Part shown: piece by piece, positions 50,846-62,756 of the stretch
Layout: each line of letters begins with the position of its first letter
How positions within the stretch are numbered: position 1 is the stretch's first letter
Source: Pempheris klunzingeri
Taxonomy: Eukaryota > Chordata > Actinopteri > Acropomatiformes > Pempheridae
Direction of reading: 5' to 3'
DNA: 64,000 nt
NCBI RefSeq assembly: GCF_042242105.1
Contig: NC_092027.1
Location: forward strand, 2,493,506 to 2,557,505
Notes under the pieces: model-generated
What the model saw: only the letters and a program-made list of their open reading frames with translations
What the model was told of the DNA's origin: nothing
Database searches by the model: none
Translations under genes and position numbers: made by a program

Positions 50846-52356
50846 CACAAAGACAGAAAATTACATACAAAATGTCCCATCACCTGTTTCCATGGATACA
50901 GGATAGTAAAGGATGTGTCGGGAGAAAACTAAGCAGAGTGACGGAGGTAAAATAAAGTAAAAAGAAGAGAGCATTCAGGAGAAACATAAAGAGTTAATCC
51001 TCTCTTTAAACGAAGACATTCAGACTAAAATAAGATGTGAAGAGAATGACGGCTTCATCTCTGACAAAGTGACAGCTGCTGGCACCGCGGCAAAGAACAG
51101 TCTGGATTTTTTCAAAAGATGAATACGTTATCAGTTCATGGCTGCTGTGAAGTTTTAGCTTTTAAAAATATATCTTTACGCCGTTTTTTAAGATCCTTTC
51201 TGTCAGTAAATCCCATGAAAAGACACAAACCCACACAGCTGTGATCCTACGAAGTATCATCTGGTTAGTTAAACCCTGGTGCCTCTTAGTCCTCTGTGCC
51301 TTATCCTGAATTAATCTTAATATAATGCTGGTTACATCAATTTCCATATTATATTGTACAATTTATTATTAAAATATCTTAAAATATCTCTTTCTATAGA
51401 CATTTCTTCATGTATATTAACTCTCTTTTCTTTTGTTGCTGTTGTGTTTCTGGTATTTTGTGTAAAACTCAGTATTAAGAGGTGAAACCATGGCGAAGTA
51501 CTCACAGCAGAGAGTCTGGAGCAGAGTGATGATGATGAGCAGGAAGCAGAGCAGAGAGAAGTAATGAGCCAGCTGTCGGTGCTGACTCAGACAACCTGAG
51601 AGACAAACACATGAACTTTACATACCATCCCGACAGGAGATGACTTAGCACAACACTGCAGATTTAAACAAAAGGTCAGTTCAGTTTTTATAGACTGGAA
51701 CTGCCCCACAGGCAAACACAGGCCCCACTTACCCCCCGTGGAGTCCAGCCATGCGGACAGTTTCACTTTTATTTGCTGAAGTGTCGCTCCCCCACAGTGA
51801 GGTTTGTGGAGCATCTTTAGTAACTGCGATATCGTTTCTGGAAAGAAACACCGGTGTTGACTTTTCAAATGTCATTTTAATGCTCTGAACACAACGTGGG
51901 AACGAGGTCCTTCTCAAAACCTCAACAAATAAAGCTTTCGCTACCTGCATGGCAAGACATCACTGAAGATGGGAGTTTTATTTTATGTTGTAGCTGTTGT
52001 TTGATCGCTGAATCTCCAAAGCAGAAAAAGCAGCTTGTTCGTAAAAAGTAAAACTCATGCAAGTAATTGATTTTTAAGGTAAAATTTATTTTAAATATAA
52101 AGAAATGAAAATTACAAGCACTCTAAAGATGAATGCACCTGATCTCTGTGTAAAGTCAAATCTGCTGTAGTAAGATTGTAATTTTTTAAAGCAAAAGTGG
52201 CTAAAAAGAATCATAAAATGATAAATATTCAAACTTTACATGTGCAGATGAAGCAGAAAAGAAGAAGAAGAAGAAGAAGAAGAAAAAATTACTTTTGTCT
52301 GTAGACTTTTGCTGTTGTTGTTCTTCCAGCAGAGCCGACCCATTGTTCTCTCCCAT
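47391..52356 (-). CDS. type II C-type lectin-like receptor
   Basis: Seven exons whose phases all agree: 52293-52356, 51733-51837, 51506-51595, 50641-50805, 49005-49156, 48371-48495 and 47391-47541, giving 283 aa. The order is a cytoplasmic tail of about 65 residues, a signal-anchor span (HYFSLLCFLLIIITLLQTLC), a coiled-coil stalk (LRDLTNRLQKLNQSYHILF) with possible N-glycosites (NQS, NST), and a C-type lectin domain. The domain has CPASW, EKCFLFS, YHCMALGG, the YWLGL core, WKWSDGS and SICE, with six cysteines in the long-form pattern. The calcium-site motif is only EPD, and the usual WND is replaced by WFT, so calcium-dependent sugar binding is doubtful. The family includes NK-cell, ASGR/CD209-like and other immune receptors; I cannot name the orthologue. 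No clear ITIM or ITAM tyrosine motif is visible in the tail. The N-terminal exons are less certain than the lectin exons. Confidence 0.85.
47542..48370 (-). other. lectin-like gene intron
   Basis: Intron with a (CCT)n run at about 48306-48350, close to the exon donor. No exon seen. Confidence 0.6.
48496..49004 (-). other. lectin-like gene intron with two TG repeats
   Basis: Contains (TG)n at about 48721-48759 and 48959-49002. The second abuts the splice donor. No exon seen. Confidence 0.7.
49990..50290. repeat. probable teleost dispersed repeat
   Basis: GGACTGTTTGAAGTGGGGTT followed by CTACTTATCCACAGCCA resembles an abundant fish repeat I remember. Boundaries and class are not determined. 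Confidence 0.35.
50322..50632. repeat. CA-bounded dispersed repeat
   Basis: Starts with (AC)n (50322-50354) and ends with (AC)n (50604-50632). In between, TGTGGGGGCCTCCCATAG, AACCTTAACCATCACC and CCCCACTAAGTCAGTAATAC match, from memory, a common fish microsatellite-linked repeat. Confidence 0.5.
50806..51505 (-). other. lectin-like gene intron
   Basis: Starts (plus coordinates) with (CA)n at about 50818-50844, just beyond the exon acceptor. No exon seen. Confidence 0.6.
51838..52292 (-). other. lectin-like gene intron 1
   Basis: Intron between the first two coding exons, with (GAA)n at about 52260-52284 near the donor. Nothing else seen. Confidence 0.5.
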
Positions 52357-53450
52357 GGTTTGAAGCCAACACTTCCAACAAAGCAAACAAAGCTTTTGTT
52401 TTAATTACTGAATTAATGCATAGTGGCTCTGTGTTAAACCCTCATATGGTGCTTTAATACCTAAAACCCTTTGCTCCCTGAAGGCAGGTACGAGAGAGCA
52501 GCGCAGCGTTCCTCTGGTTAGTGTTTAATGCAGACTTATATATCTCATATGAAAATAGCAGCTCCTCTGCAGCCGTATGCAAAGCAGAACGTTGCTCTGA
52601 TAACCAAACAAGCAGTTATAGCTCCGATGGAAGTCTCATCAGTGTAATGCAGAGACATTAAGATCCCCACCGCTGAACTGCACTGTGTTTGACCTTTTAA
52701 TCATGGCGCCCGCCAAAAGGTACTAGCTGCTGGCCACCATTAACCAGGGCAGAAGCCTCCATCTCTGAAAAGGTTCAACAATGACGTCACACCCAAGTTT
52801 TGACACTATTTATTGCTTTATTTGTCAGTAATAACGATCTAATTCTGTAATTGCCTCTCTTTGAAGTAGTCCTCGTGGTTTTCCCGCACACAGTGGGTCA
52901 GCAGGTAACAACAGGTGCTTGCATTTCACATGATGTGCATTCTTGTATCAGACGACACGACCGCCCCAGAAGAACGACAACATTAAAGTGACGGCGCCCT
53001 CCAGTGGCTGGAGTAGTTATGTTGGGAGCAAATGAGGAAGTCAGGAGGAGGTCAGGTGGAGTCGGTAAAATACTTCTTTAAAAGTGCAATCTCTGTTATT
53101 CCCAACTGTATCCATGACGATGGAGGGAGCATTTCCCCTAAACTAAACTTAATAATTCTAACCAAAAGCACAATGTGTCTCCTGATCCTCACCAAGTCAT
53201 TCCAGTGCTGTATTCTGTCGTTTAGTGTGGAGAACTTGTTGGCTTGTCAGTAGGAAGACACATCAGTGGCTCTTCTTTTGTTGCATTGTGAAGCAAATAT
53301 CTAATCAAATGCAGCTCTTACTCTACTCTGAGTTGCTATTTGAACTCTGAAAAAACAATGCAACATGTGCGTTCTGTGTTTTGTAGAGTGCAAAATGTTC
53401 AAAGAAAAAAAAAAGAGTTTGTAGTCCAGTTTGACTTCATAAAATATTTG
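52357..53450. other. 5' flank of the lectin-like gene
   Basis: Upstream and intergenic sequence. No exon, CpG island or named promoter element could be supported. Confidence 0.4.
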
Positions 53451-53457
53451 AAATAGT

Positions 53458-54362
53458 TTTATTCAAAATCCTGACATATTTATTAATATTTGACAGCATT
53501 TGCAGTGCATTTCTGTCCTCTTTCAAGTTTTACAATTCAGTTTATAGTTTTGGCTTACACACGAGGGAGGGACTGTCGACTGAACACAATGCAGTACTTT
53601 GAATATTTACAGCCAAAGACACATGAATAATCATAGCAAAAAAAAAAAAACAACAACTAACAAACATCAAAATATACACAAAAGGCAAAAATAAGCAAGT
53701 ATATGCACACAATTGTATACCTTATTTTTACATGTCTTATGTCAACATTCATCTTGCAAACTACACAGTTTGGTAGTAGTAGTAGTAGTAGTAGGAGGAG
53801 GAGGAGGAGGAGGAGGTGTAGGAGGAGGTGTATATATAACAAAGACAGGAGAAACATATGGAAGACATGTCACATGCATTTGGCCCACTATCATATGAAG
53901 AAATCAGGAGCATGGTTTTAAAGTGCTGCTCGCCTTGGCATTACGTTTGAAGAAACTTTTTGCGGATATTTACAGCTGTAGTGCGACACTGACGGGATGA
54001 TGTGGTCCTGATGCTGAGAGAATCTATCACCATGGCAACAACAGATACCTCTTTTTTTTTTTTTTTTTTTTTTTTTACTATCAACACAGAGAGTTTAACT
54101 CACCGGGGATGGGGTTACGATGAACAAAAAAAAAATAATTTTACTCTCAAAGATGTGCTTTACAAACAAACACGGAGTTAAGAGTGCATCAAGAAAGTGC
54201 TATGTACTTATTAAATTATTTACAATGTGAGAAATACATGCTTTTAATCTGATTTAATTTACATGTACAAAAACCTATTTGTTATAAAAACATGAAGGTG
54301 CATCTACAAACAGTTACCATGACATCAACAATGCCTCTTTTCACCTCTTTATCTCCGCTGAG

Positions 54363-54400
<38 letters not shown>

Positions 54401-55485
54401 TCTGCCATATGTTTTGAGCTGGTCGGAAATAGGCAGGATCAGATCAGTTGTCCACAGGTAAATCCTGCTGTAAGCCACCTGTTGCTGAGGAGACATCAGC
54501 ATTACTGCGGTGACATGTTGGTGGTCAGCGCTGTGTGGATGCAGTCAGGTGGCCGAAGCGTGTCATGTCTGACTTATGCTGTTATGTAACGGCGGTTTCA
54601 CTCTTGAGCAGAGAAACAGATCCAGACAGAGACAGAGATATTTTTCCTCAATGTAAAACATCTTTTACACTTATGAAGAACACATAACACATGAATTACA
54701 TATGTTTTTTCTTTCTACAAAAGAGCCTGTTGTAGGGTTTTCAATATGAAATACTAGTACAAAACAGTCTGCCGAAGTCTCACTGTGCAAAATTAACATC
54801 AGTAGGTTGTTCTAACTCCATGTAGAATTTGACCTGCATTGTAAAAAAGTCCTGCAGCAGCATTATTCCTCCTTTGTCTCCACAAAACCCACATGAATCA
54901 TCACAGTTCAGGTCTTGATGTGGCTTTATTTGTAAGCGATCCTGTGCCCTTCAGACACTCTTTCACCTCCTGTAATGTTTATGTTGCTCACATACCAAAC
55001 AAAAAAGCTGGTGCAGGCGAGCTACTGGCAACAAGCAACCTTTGGACCTGTTCTGATGGAATGAAATCCTATTATGTGTGTTGGATCTCTCCGAGCAGCT
55101 GTAGTCATGACCACACAGCCGCTAAATCCAAAGCCCTGCGCTCTTTGGAGCCTTTAAAGTCGTCCTGCTGAGAGCGCCAGAGCGAAGAAGTGAGGGTGTA
55201 GGTGGAGAAGGCAGAAAGATCGAACGGGAATGGCAAAAATATATTGAAAAAGCAAAATAACTCCTTGCTCTGTCTGTTGCCCATGGCTGAGCTTGTGTTA
55301 TTAAATGTCTGCAGACGAATATGATGTAAAGCCAGAGTAAGCAATGAAATAAATGATTCCCCCGTCTTTGATCCGTGACGAGAAAACATTTCCCCTCTCT
55401 CCGGCTATTTATGACAAGGACATGTGATCACAAACTGTGACGCGGCTGATGCTGCAGCTCTGGACGTGGGGATCCAGTGGCAGCC
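53458..55485 (-). other. pentraxin 3' UTR (approximate)
   Basis: About 2 kb without exons after the pentraxin stop codon, closed by a minus-strand AATAAA at 53458-53463. It includes (TAG)n/(GGA)n at about 53774-53829, a T run near 54052-54076 and (GT)n at about 54366-54393. Confidence 0.5.
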
Positions 55486-58324
55486 CTAGTGGCAGGGGTC
55501 AAAGGGGACCTCGGCGAGCCCTCCGTGGAGCTCCACGGATTCCTCCGACCAGGACATGACGTCACCGACGAGGTGGCCTCCGCAGGTCGCCTGGCTGTAG
55601 ATCTCATTGGGCGTCAGGACTCTGGACCAGAACTGGAGATCGGACAACTCTCCCATGAAGGACTGAGTGACGTCGAAGCGGCCTCCCATCGTGTCCTGTG
55701 AGGAAGGTCGGACATTTTGAATGGACTGAATTCTAATTGAGGGATTGCTGAGTGAAGAGAGTGAGTGAAAGTCATCAAACGAAGAGTACAGCTAAGTTCA
55801 CTCACGGCTTCAGGAGGAACGGCTGCCTGACGAGTGACCGTATATGTTTGTGAAGTTAAACAGGTTTGTAGTTACCTGCTCCTGGCCCAGGATGAAGATC
55901 CCTCCTGGTCTGATGGGGTGCCAGGCTGACAGGTTTTGCCCTGAGCCTTTCTTCACCCCGTCCTGGTAGACCTCCCAGACTCCATCTCGCGTCGACCACG
56001 TGATGCACACGTGATGCCACTTCCCATCCGTCATGGTTACGGGCAACGTCACCGCCTGAGCACACAGATGGAGAGACACAGGTAGACAGAGGCCACTATC
56101 GATGAGGGCAACACTGTGCTCCAAATGTCATCAATCTGAATGAAATTGTTGCATTAAAAGAAAAAATAAGATGCTTTCACAGAATTCAACTTTTAACAAA
56201 CGTTGGAAATGTTCCCAGTGGTGGATATTTCTCTCTGGAACTTTAATCCACATAGAAACAACATTTTTTTTTTCTTTGGTCGTGAGGAAAGACCTTCTTC
56301 TTTCCCAGTGATCACTGTAACATTGTGGGAACACAACAAACCTCTCTTGAATAACAGCTTTGGACAACTTTACATGCGAGGGCTCACTAATGGAGGGAAA
56401 GAGGATTAGAGTGACATATATTCATAAACTGTAGGACGTTAATTACTGAGATTAATCTGCATTCTGGGGAACGTTTAACTGGGTCATTGATCAGTTTGAT
56501 GACTGAAAAGTGTGTGAGCAGAGGAAAACAAACATGACAGTTAATCCCTCCTGGTAATGTCACTCCTACAGACAATTAAGCCAATCAATTACATTAATGG
56601 GATTGTTGATTTGTTTGCTGAGCTCACTGCTCACAGTTCTGGGGCAAGGGAGAGAATAAGACAAACATCTGTCTTCCGTTTAGGGGAAAAGGGTATCAGC
56701 CTTTCAGAGAATGAAAGATTAGAAGGTTAAGGGAATAATTGAATAATTTGTACGTCAAAGAATCTGCGTATAAGTTAATGACTTGTTAAATCATAACGTG
56801 CCATTCAAATGCAAATAAAACCAAACTGGTTTCATAAAATGCTCTCAAGTGTTTGTGGGCAAAGTAGCAAAAAGAAATTAACAACGTTCACGTGTTTCTT
56901 AAAGGCTCTAATGCACGAACACAGATAAGCAAGCATCTTCCTCTGACACTGGATCATTATGGGAGAAAACACAAGCAGACCATTTACAGTCGAAGAGGTC
57001 TCCACTGTAGCCGGCTCAGCCCCGACACAGTATCGAGGCTCTGTAGCTATGTGTTAGCAAAAGAAGCTATTTAATTTACAGGCACATCTCAGCTACCGTA
57101 CTGTGAGTACTTCTTCTGTCAGCATGGCACATCTGGAGTGGTACAGATGTCAAAAGACACGGTGGGTGTCCCTTTTTCTGTGCAGCTCTGCGTGAGTATT
57201 GTGGTCCTGAGTCTGAGGTCACTGTCCTCTCTCTGTAGCTCTGACCTGCTCTGATGAAGTGATGTTAACCTGCCAGTCTGAGCTGTGACTATCACACCTC
57301 CCTGCATGCAAGATTATCAACACCCTATGTGAGAACTACGTGTTACCTACCAACATTAGTCTCCTCAAGCTCAGGGAAGCTGCTTTTTGACTGGAAAATC
57401 CCTCTATAAGAACTTCATAGAGGGCCCTAAGTCTTTAATCTTTTAATATACAAGTGTACCAGTGTTTTCTGCTCCAGAATCAGTGGTAGAAACAGGAGCT
57501 GTGTGTCTTCTCTGCCCCTTGACTCTTTACATTAAGCTTACTTTTTTTAATGCATCGCTTTTACCTTGTCGTTGATGAGCAGCTCCATGGGGTTACTGCC
57601 CCACTCGATGAGCACCAGCTCATTGGCTTGTCCGGGCACGGCGTAGGAGAAGGGGGTGCCGAGGCCAGGACCTGCTCCTGACTTCAGCTGCAAGCAGATA
57701 GTCATGGCAAAGATCTCGTTGACCACCGACCGCTTCATCCTGGCGTACATGTAGTTGGTCCTCATGGGGAAGTCGAGCAGGAAGGCGCTGGGACTCTTTA
57801 GCTTCTTGTGGTTTCCTGCTGAGATGGAGCGTGCAGGATTCAGATAAAAACAAGCACTGCTATATTTTGCTTAGTTTCAATCTTGCTGCCTCTTCCTGGA
57901 GTCCTTTAGTATGAATCATTTAATGTGTGAGTTAAACCCATTTGTTGGCTTGATTACATTTAGGTCACAGAACTAAGCCACTGTTGTCTGTAAAATAGAC
58001 TCACATTTACAAACTTCGACTGAACTGTCTCTGAAATCTATGAAGACAAAACATACTCCTTCCTGGTGCGCAGTGAAAAGGATTAAAAGTCATTTCACAG
58101 ACTGCATCTGAATTCCTTCAACCAAAAACAACTGGAAGATGTGTCGGAGGTGTAGAGAAGAGAGCAGAGAGAGCGCTACGAGCCTCAGAAGTGTTTTCAC
58201 CAGCAGTAAGGGACAGGTTAAAGTGGAGCTGTTGCCTTTTCTGTGAGTTAGATATATCCAAGTCATCACTGGATGAGATTAAAATGCAAAATCAATGATT
58301 AACAATGAGACTAAACTGCAGTAG

Positions 58325-58386
<62 letters not shown>

Positions 58387-61300
58387 CATGGTCAGTCTTG
58401 CCGTGGTGCAGCTGGCTGAACACGGTCTCCAGCTTGCTGTGTCCGGCGCCCCGCAGGCTCGACTCTTTGCTGCTGAAGGGCAGCCGCCGTGGGTGATGAT
58501 CGCTACCAGGGTGGTTGTCATGGTTGTCGTTGCCGTGGTGATTGTCGTGGTGGTCATCGTGGTGGTCATCATAGTGACCGGGTCCGTGGTGATAGTCGTG
58601 GTGACTGCTGCCATGGTGATCAGTGTCGTGACCACGGTGGTCGTCGTGATGGTCGTCGTGATGGTCGTCGTGGTGGTCGTCGTGGTGGTCGTCGTGGTGA
58701 TCGTCGTGGTGGTCCTCGTGGTGGTCATCGTGGTGGTCATCGTGATGGTCATCGTGGTGGTTGCTGTGATGGTTGCCATGCCGACCATGATACCGCCTGT
58801 GGTGCCAGTCATAGTGGTGGTCGTGATGGCGGTTGTGGTGACCGCTGTGATGGTTGTACCTGTGGCTGCTGTGGTGGTTGTTGTTGTTATGATGGCTGTC
58901 GTGGTGGTCGTTATGGTGACCGGTGCCATGTTGATCATCGTGGTGGTCGTCATGGTTGCCACTGCCACGGTGGTCGTCGTGGTGGTCGTCGTGATGGTCG
59001 TCGTGGTGGTCGTCGTGGTGATCGTCGTGGTGGTCGTTATGGTGACCGTAGTCACGGTGATCTCGGTAGTAGCTGTGCAGCTGCTCCTCCAGAGCTGTGA
59101 TTTTCCGCTGGAGGAGTTCTCTCAGGGAGCTGGAGTAGGAGCTGGAGGAGTTCCTGGCCTGCAGACGCATAAACACATCAGTTAGGATTTCTGACAGTCT
59201 GACAGAGTGAAAGCAAAACACACACAAACTCTGCACTGTTAGAAAGTTAGAACATGAATCAGATAATGGCTTCAGAAGTGCACATTTTCACTTGTCAAGA
59301 GATTAAAAGACTCTGAATTGCTGTTTGCCTGGGTCTTTCTTTTATCTGTGTATATGGCACTTAATGTATTTGCTTATCCTGCGTACTGTATCTATAGGCT
59401 ACACATTTATTTGGCACCATCTTAAAATGTATTTATCATTATATATTTTTATTATCATGTATTCCCTACTTCCTTACTTTGCCCTGAAACCTTCCTGAAA
59501 CTGTTCCTACCACAGGAATTTTCCCAGAATCACCAGCATCTTTGTCATAACCATCATCATAATCATCAACATCCTGCGAAGATCTTTGGGTTAGGATCAT
59601 CATCAAATGATAACACGTTACACGTAATGACATCTGAAATTCAAGAGAATCCAGTAGTAATGTCAGTAATAAATATTAAACTGAAAGATGCTTAATCTGA
59701 AAGTCTTATATTCAGTCAAAAGTCAGTAAACTGAGTGATAAGAAAAATGATGGTGTGACATTTAAAGTTGCATCAGACTAGTTTCCGGCCCTCTCTTCAA
59801 CTCCTCCTCCCCCCTCTCCCTTGCTCATCCTCGCTTTCCTCACCAGCAAATCCGGCTTTGTTCCCTGCCAGCGCACGCCACGATTAATAGCCTCGTCAGA
59901 GGGGATGAAGCTAATTGAAGGTGAGGCTGGCGAGCGCGTGGCCAAAGGCTGGTGGCATAGACATCCTGTTAGAGGAGGGAGTGACGGGAGGTAAATCCTG
60001 GCTCCGCTTCTGTTTTGTCTCACACCTTTGAGGGAGATTGGAGGGGATTTCTGGCAGCACTTTCCCTGAGCGTAGCCTGAGACCACCTGCACTGATAATG
60101 AGGCTTTCACAGGCCAGCGGGCAGCAGGGCTTTAGTCTTGCAATGTGACACCAGCATGATTAAATGTTGTAACACAAGTGAGACAGCAGAACTGCATACA
60201 TGTCTCGTTTTAGATGCTCGAACGCAATTTAGGTAATGTATCACATACTCTCACATACTGTGCAGCGTCTACATGTGAGAAAAGATGAAAAATCTGGGAA
60301 AATAACAGCAGTGACGACCTACTGAGTTCCTACTGATTTGCTGCCTTGCTCAGACTAAAACAAATTAAAGCTTAAACATGAATGTTTTTTGGATGTGTGG
60401 ATGAGCAATTCCCAACCTTTTCAGCGTTAAAAGTTAAAAAGTTGACTTTGTTGGCAGCGTTTCCTTTGGGAAAACCCTCCTTAATCTAAAAATGATCAAC
60501 CAGGAGGAATGAAAATTAAATGAATGTTCAAATAACAACCTGATCTGGAGATCTTCCTCAGAGAGGATGGGACCCTCCCTCTTCTTCCCTCACCTGTCGT
60601 CCTTTAAGCTTCACTCGCCTGACCCCATCATGTGACGGTTGGACACCGGGGGGTTGTTTAAGTCCAGGGGTGAGGCCTAATCAACTTAGAGCAGCTTTCT
60701 TTATGAGCTCAGGCTTGGCCACTGATATCCAGGAGAGGGATCGAGAGCCGGAACAAGGCAGGACATTAGAGGCCAGTGGCTCAGAGACAAACAGCTGAGA
60801 CATTGGCTTTGTGGGTGGTGTGTGTCTGACTGCCGGCTGCTTCTTGATGTGACTGTTGAATCTCACTTTTGTTCACAATCGTACGTGTTCCAATACGACA
60901 TTTAGCCACCAAGAATAACATGAAAAATTCTACCTGGAAAATACGTTTTATTAATGAAAAAATTAATTGCTTTTAAAACTTTTAATGTAGTAAAAAAAAC
61001 AGAATCCTATGGGTTACCATGTCGTCGTGAAACAGGTTGTGGTATTTTTGCAGCGGGCTGATTCGGCGGCGGAGCTCATGACCCTTAATGACGCAAGACG
61101 TGACCCCAATTAAGTCAAACCTTTGATAGGCTTCGGCCTCCCTGCAGACAGCCGGACTTTGCCGACACACTGCTGAGCAATTCAGAATGTTTTTGCGGTG
61201 CAGACGGTGTTAAGTCCTCCTTCAGATTATTACAGAACATTTACCCATTTCACCTGAAACTTCAGAGCTTTAATTACAGCCACATATCGATAGGAGACAG

Positions 61301-62756
61301 TGCTGCGCCTCACTTACCCTGCAGTGTTTTTGCATAGAGAAGAAAATAAATTGAAATTCTGTAGGAGACAGTTTGCCTTTTTTGAACAGTGTTCACAAGT
61401 TGAATCAGTTAACATTTCACATTTCACATATTCTCTGTTCTGTTTATACTTAACAAGGGAACTTCTATCAGCTTTAACTCTCTCTGATCCTGTATTTTTC
61501 TGTTTCAACGCTGCCACTCACACTAGGTTTTGTCATTTACATTCACATGTCGGCCCTCTTTATTTACCTTCAAGTCAAAGCTCCAACACGGCTGAGCAGA
61601 ATTACATTTAACCGTTAAGAACAAACACTTGTATAGCACAAGTAGTTCCCTTTACATCCCTTTCTTTAAACCTTTCAGCTTGTTTAACTGTGGTGGCTGA
61701 AGCTACAAGCCAGAGAGTCCATTAAGGTGGAGCTCCAGCTCTCAGTGCAGGGGCAAGAAGCAGGCGCTTGTGTTACAAGACAGCAAACAAGCTACAAACT
61801 ATTACTTGTAGCTTCTAGTTCGTCTTTTAGTGCATACCTTTACTGGCATTGCTCAAAACTTGCTAATTTTTGTTTGTGTTCCTGCAACCACTTTTTTCTA
61901 AATGCAGATTCTCCCTTAGACCCATTCTGCTCACCTGGACACTGGGCAAAGAAGACACTTTTGGTTTGTCGGTTTCAGAAAATAACAAATCTGAAATCCC
62001 TACTTTTCAGTGTCCTGCACTCACCTGTAAGCTCTCCAGCCTCTCCTTCAGCGTCTGCAGTGTTTTTCCGGTCTGTTCGGGAGAGAAGGAGCTGTGTTTT
62101 CCATACGACGAGCCCTTCCTGTGGTGGGGGTCTGACCTGTGGCTGCCGTGGGAGTAGTGGTGGTCGTTGCTGTGATACGGCGGCGGCCCGTGGTGTAAGG
62201 ACGATGACGTGTGGTGGTTGCTGTGGTGCCCGTGGTGGTCATCGTGGTTGTTGTCGTGATGGTTTTCATGATGGGTATCGTGATGGTTGTCGTGGTGACC
62301 GATGCTATGGTGACCACCAAAGCCCTCGCACAGGGTGAGCTTGGCGGTCAGTTCCCTGATGGTCTCCCTCTGGTCCAGGATGGTCTCCTTTTGCCTCACA
62401 AGGCTCTCGCGCAGGTGCAAGATGGTGGCTTTGGCCTCGTCAGACATCATGCTTCGCCGGCTACTCCCATTGTGGCCGTTGGTGTTACTGCTTGGTCCAT
62501 GGGGCACGCTGGGTGGGGAATAGCAGCTGGGGTCTGCTTCTGGGGGAATTGGGGTGCAAACAAATTTGGGACTAATGCCATAGTCGTGTTCTATACCAGG
62601 CAAACTGCCTGCTGCCGCTACACAGGACAGGAAGGAGTAGAAAATTAGAGAGCGTACGGGGAGGAAGGGGAGGACGAAGCCCAGAGAGGCTCCAACCCAT
62701 TGCTGGTGGCGTGCAGACAAAGGCACGAGGCTCAGAGGACTGACGTCTCTGGCCAT
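55486..62756 (-). CDS. nptx1l: neuronal pentraxin (NPTX1-like) with histidine-rich insertions
   Basis: Five coding exons in phase: 62025-62756, 58387-59158, 57565-57815, 55876-56055 and 55486-55695, giving 714 aa (NPTX1 is about 430). Neuronal pentraxins are secreted synaptic proteins that cluster AMPA receptors. Visible parts are a hydrophobic secretion segment at about 35-49, KFVCTPIPPEADPSC, a heptad segment with QKETILDQRETIRELTAKL, TLQTLKERLESLQ at the exon 1 end, and LRELLQRKITALEEQL at the exon 2 start. The pentraxin domain from about residue 510 has FPMRTNYMYA, SYAVPGQANELVLIEW and the family signature HVCITWST. Histidine-rich tracts occupy about 149-212 and 275-466, between otherwise conserved blocks. 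The start ATG at 62756 has good context (A at -3, G at +4) and is the first in its frame. The paralogue name is a best guess; NPTX2 or the receptor form are less alike. Confidence 0.88.
56056..57564 (-). other. pentraxin intron 3
   Basis: Intron inside the pentraxin domain. No exon or clear repeat seen. Confidence 0.6.
57816..58386 (-). other. pentraxin intron 2 with CA repeat at donor
   Basis: On the transcribed strand the intron opens GTACACAC and runs directly into a long (CA)n (58329-58384, plus coordinates). No exon seen. Confidence 0.7.
58329..58384. repeat. (GT)n microsatellite
   Basis: 56-base dinucleotide run adjoining the exon 2 donor of the pentraxin gene. Confidence 0.95.
58500..59070 (-). 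repeat. coding 12-bp repeat array encoding HHDD-type units
   Basis: Within pentraxin exon 2, the 12-base unit CACCACGACGAC (coding strand) is repeated with near-perfect copies at about 58973-59038 and 58637-58753. More diverged units lie around them (HHND, HHSN, HHGS, HHDY). The array translates to about 190 residues with about 80 His by hand count. Confidence 0.93.
59159..62024 (-). other. pentraxin intron 1
   Basis: About 2.9 kb between the two exons that carry the histidine tracts. No exon or clear repeat seen. Confidence 0.6.
62121..62312 (-). repeat. second histidine-rich coding segment (exon 1)
   Basis: Residues about 149-212, with HHDNHHDTHHENHHD and similar units. There are about 26 His by hand count. 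The repeats are less regular than in exon 2. Confidence 0.9.

Noticed and set aside
51729-51950. Alternative frame through lectin exon 51733-51837 starting at an ATG at 51950
   Set aside because: It leaves phase 2 at the donor, which would break the membrane-span exon. The other frame (TISQLLKMLHK) fits phases on both sides.
58279-59055. Minus-strand frame of 258 codons, rich in Thr
   Set aside because: A shifted reading of the same pentraxin exon 2 repeat. The His/Asp frame is the one that joins conserved NPTX sequence and splice phases on both sides.
58331-59185. Plus-strand open frame of 284 codons, rich in Val and Ile
   Set aside because: It is the complement of the HHDD-coding array. 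The 12-base unit contains no stop in several frames on both strands, so long frames arise automatically. It starts in a (TG)n repeat and has no domain.
62211-62648. Plus-strand frame of 145 codons opposite pentraxin exon 1
   Set aside because: A shadow of the exon 1 histidine repeat and coiled-coil codons, with no splice or family support.
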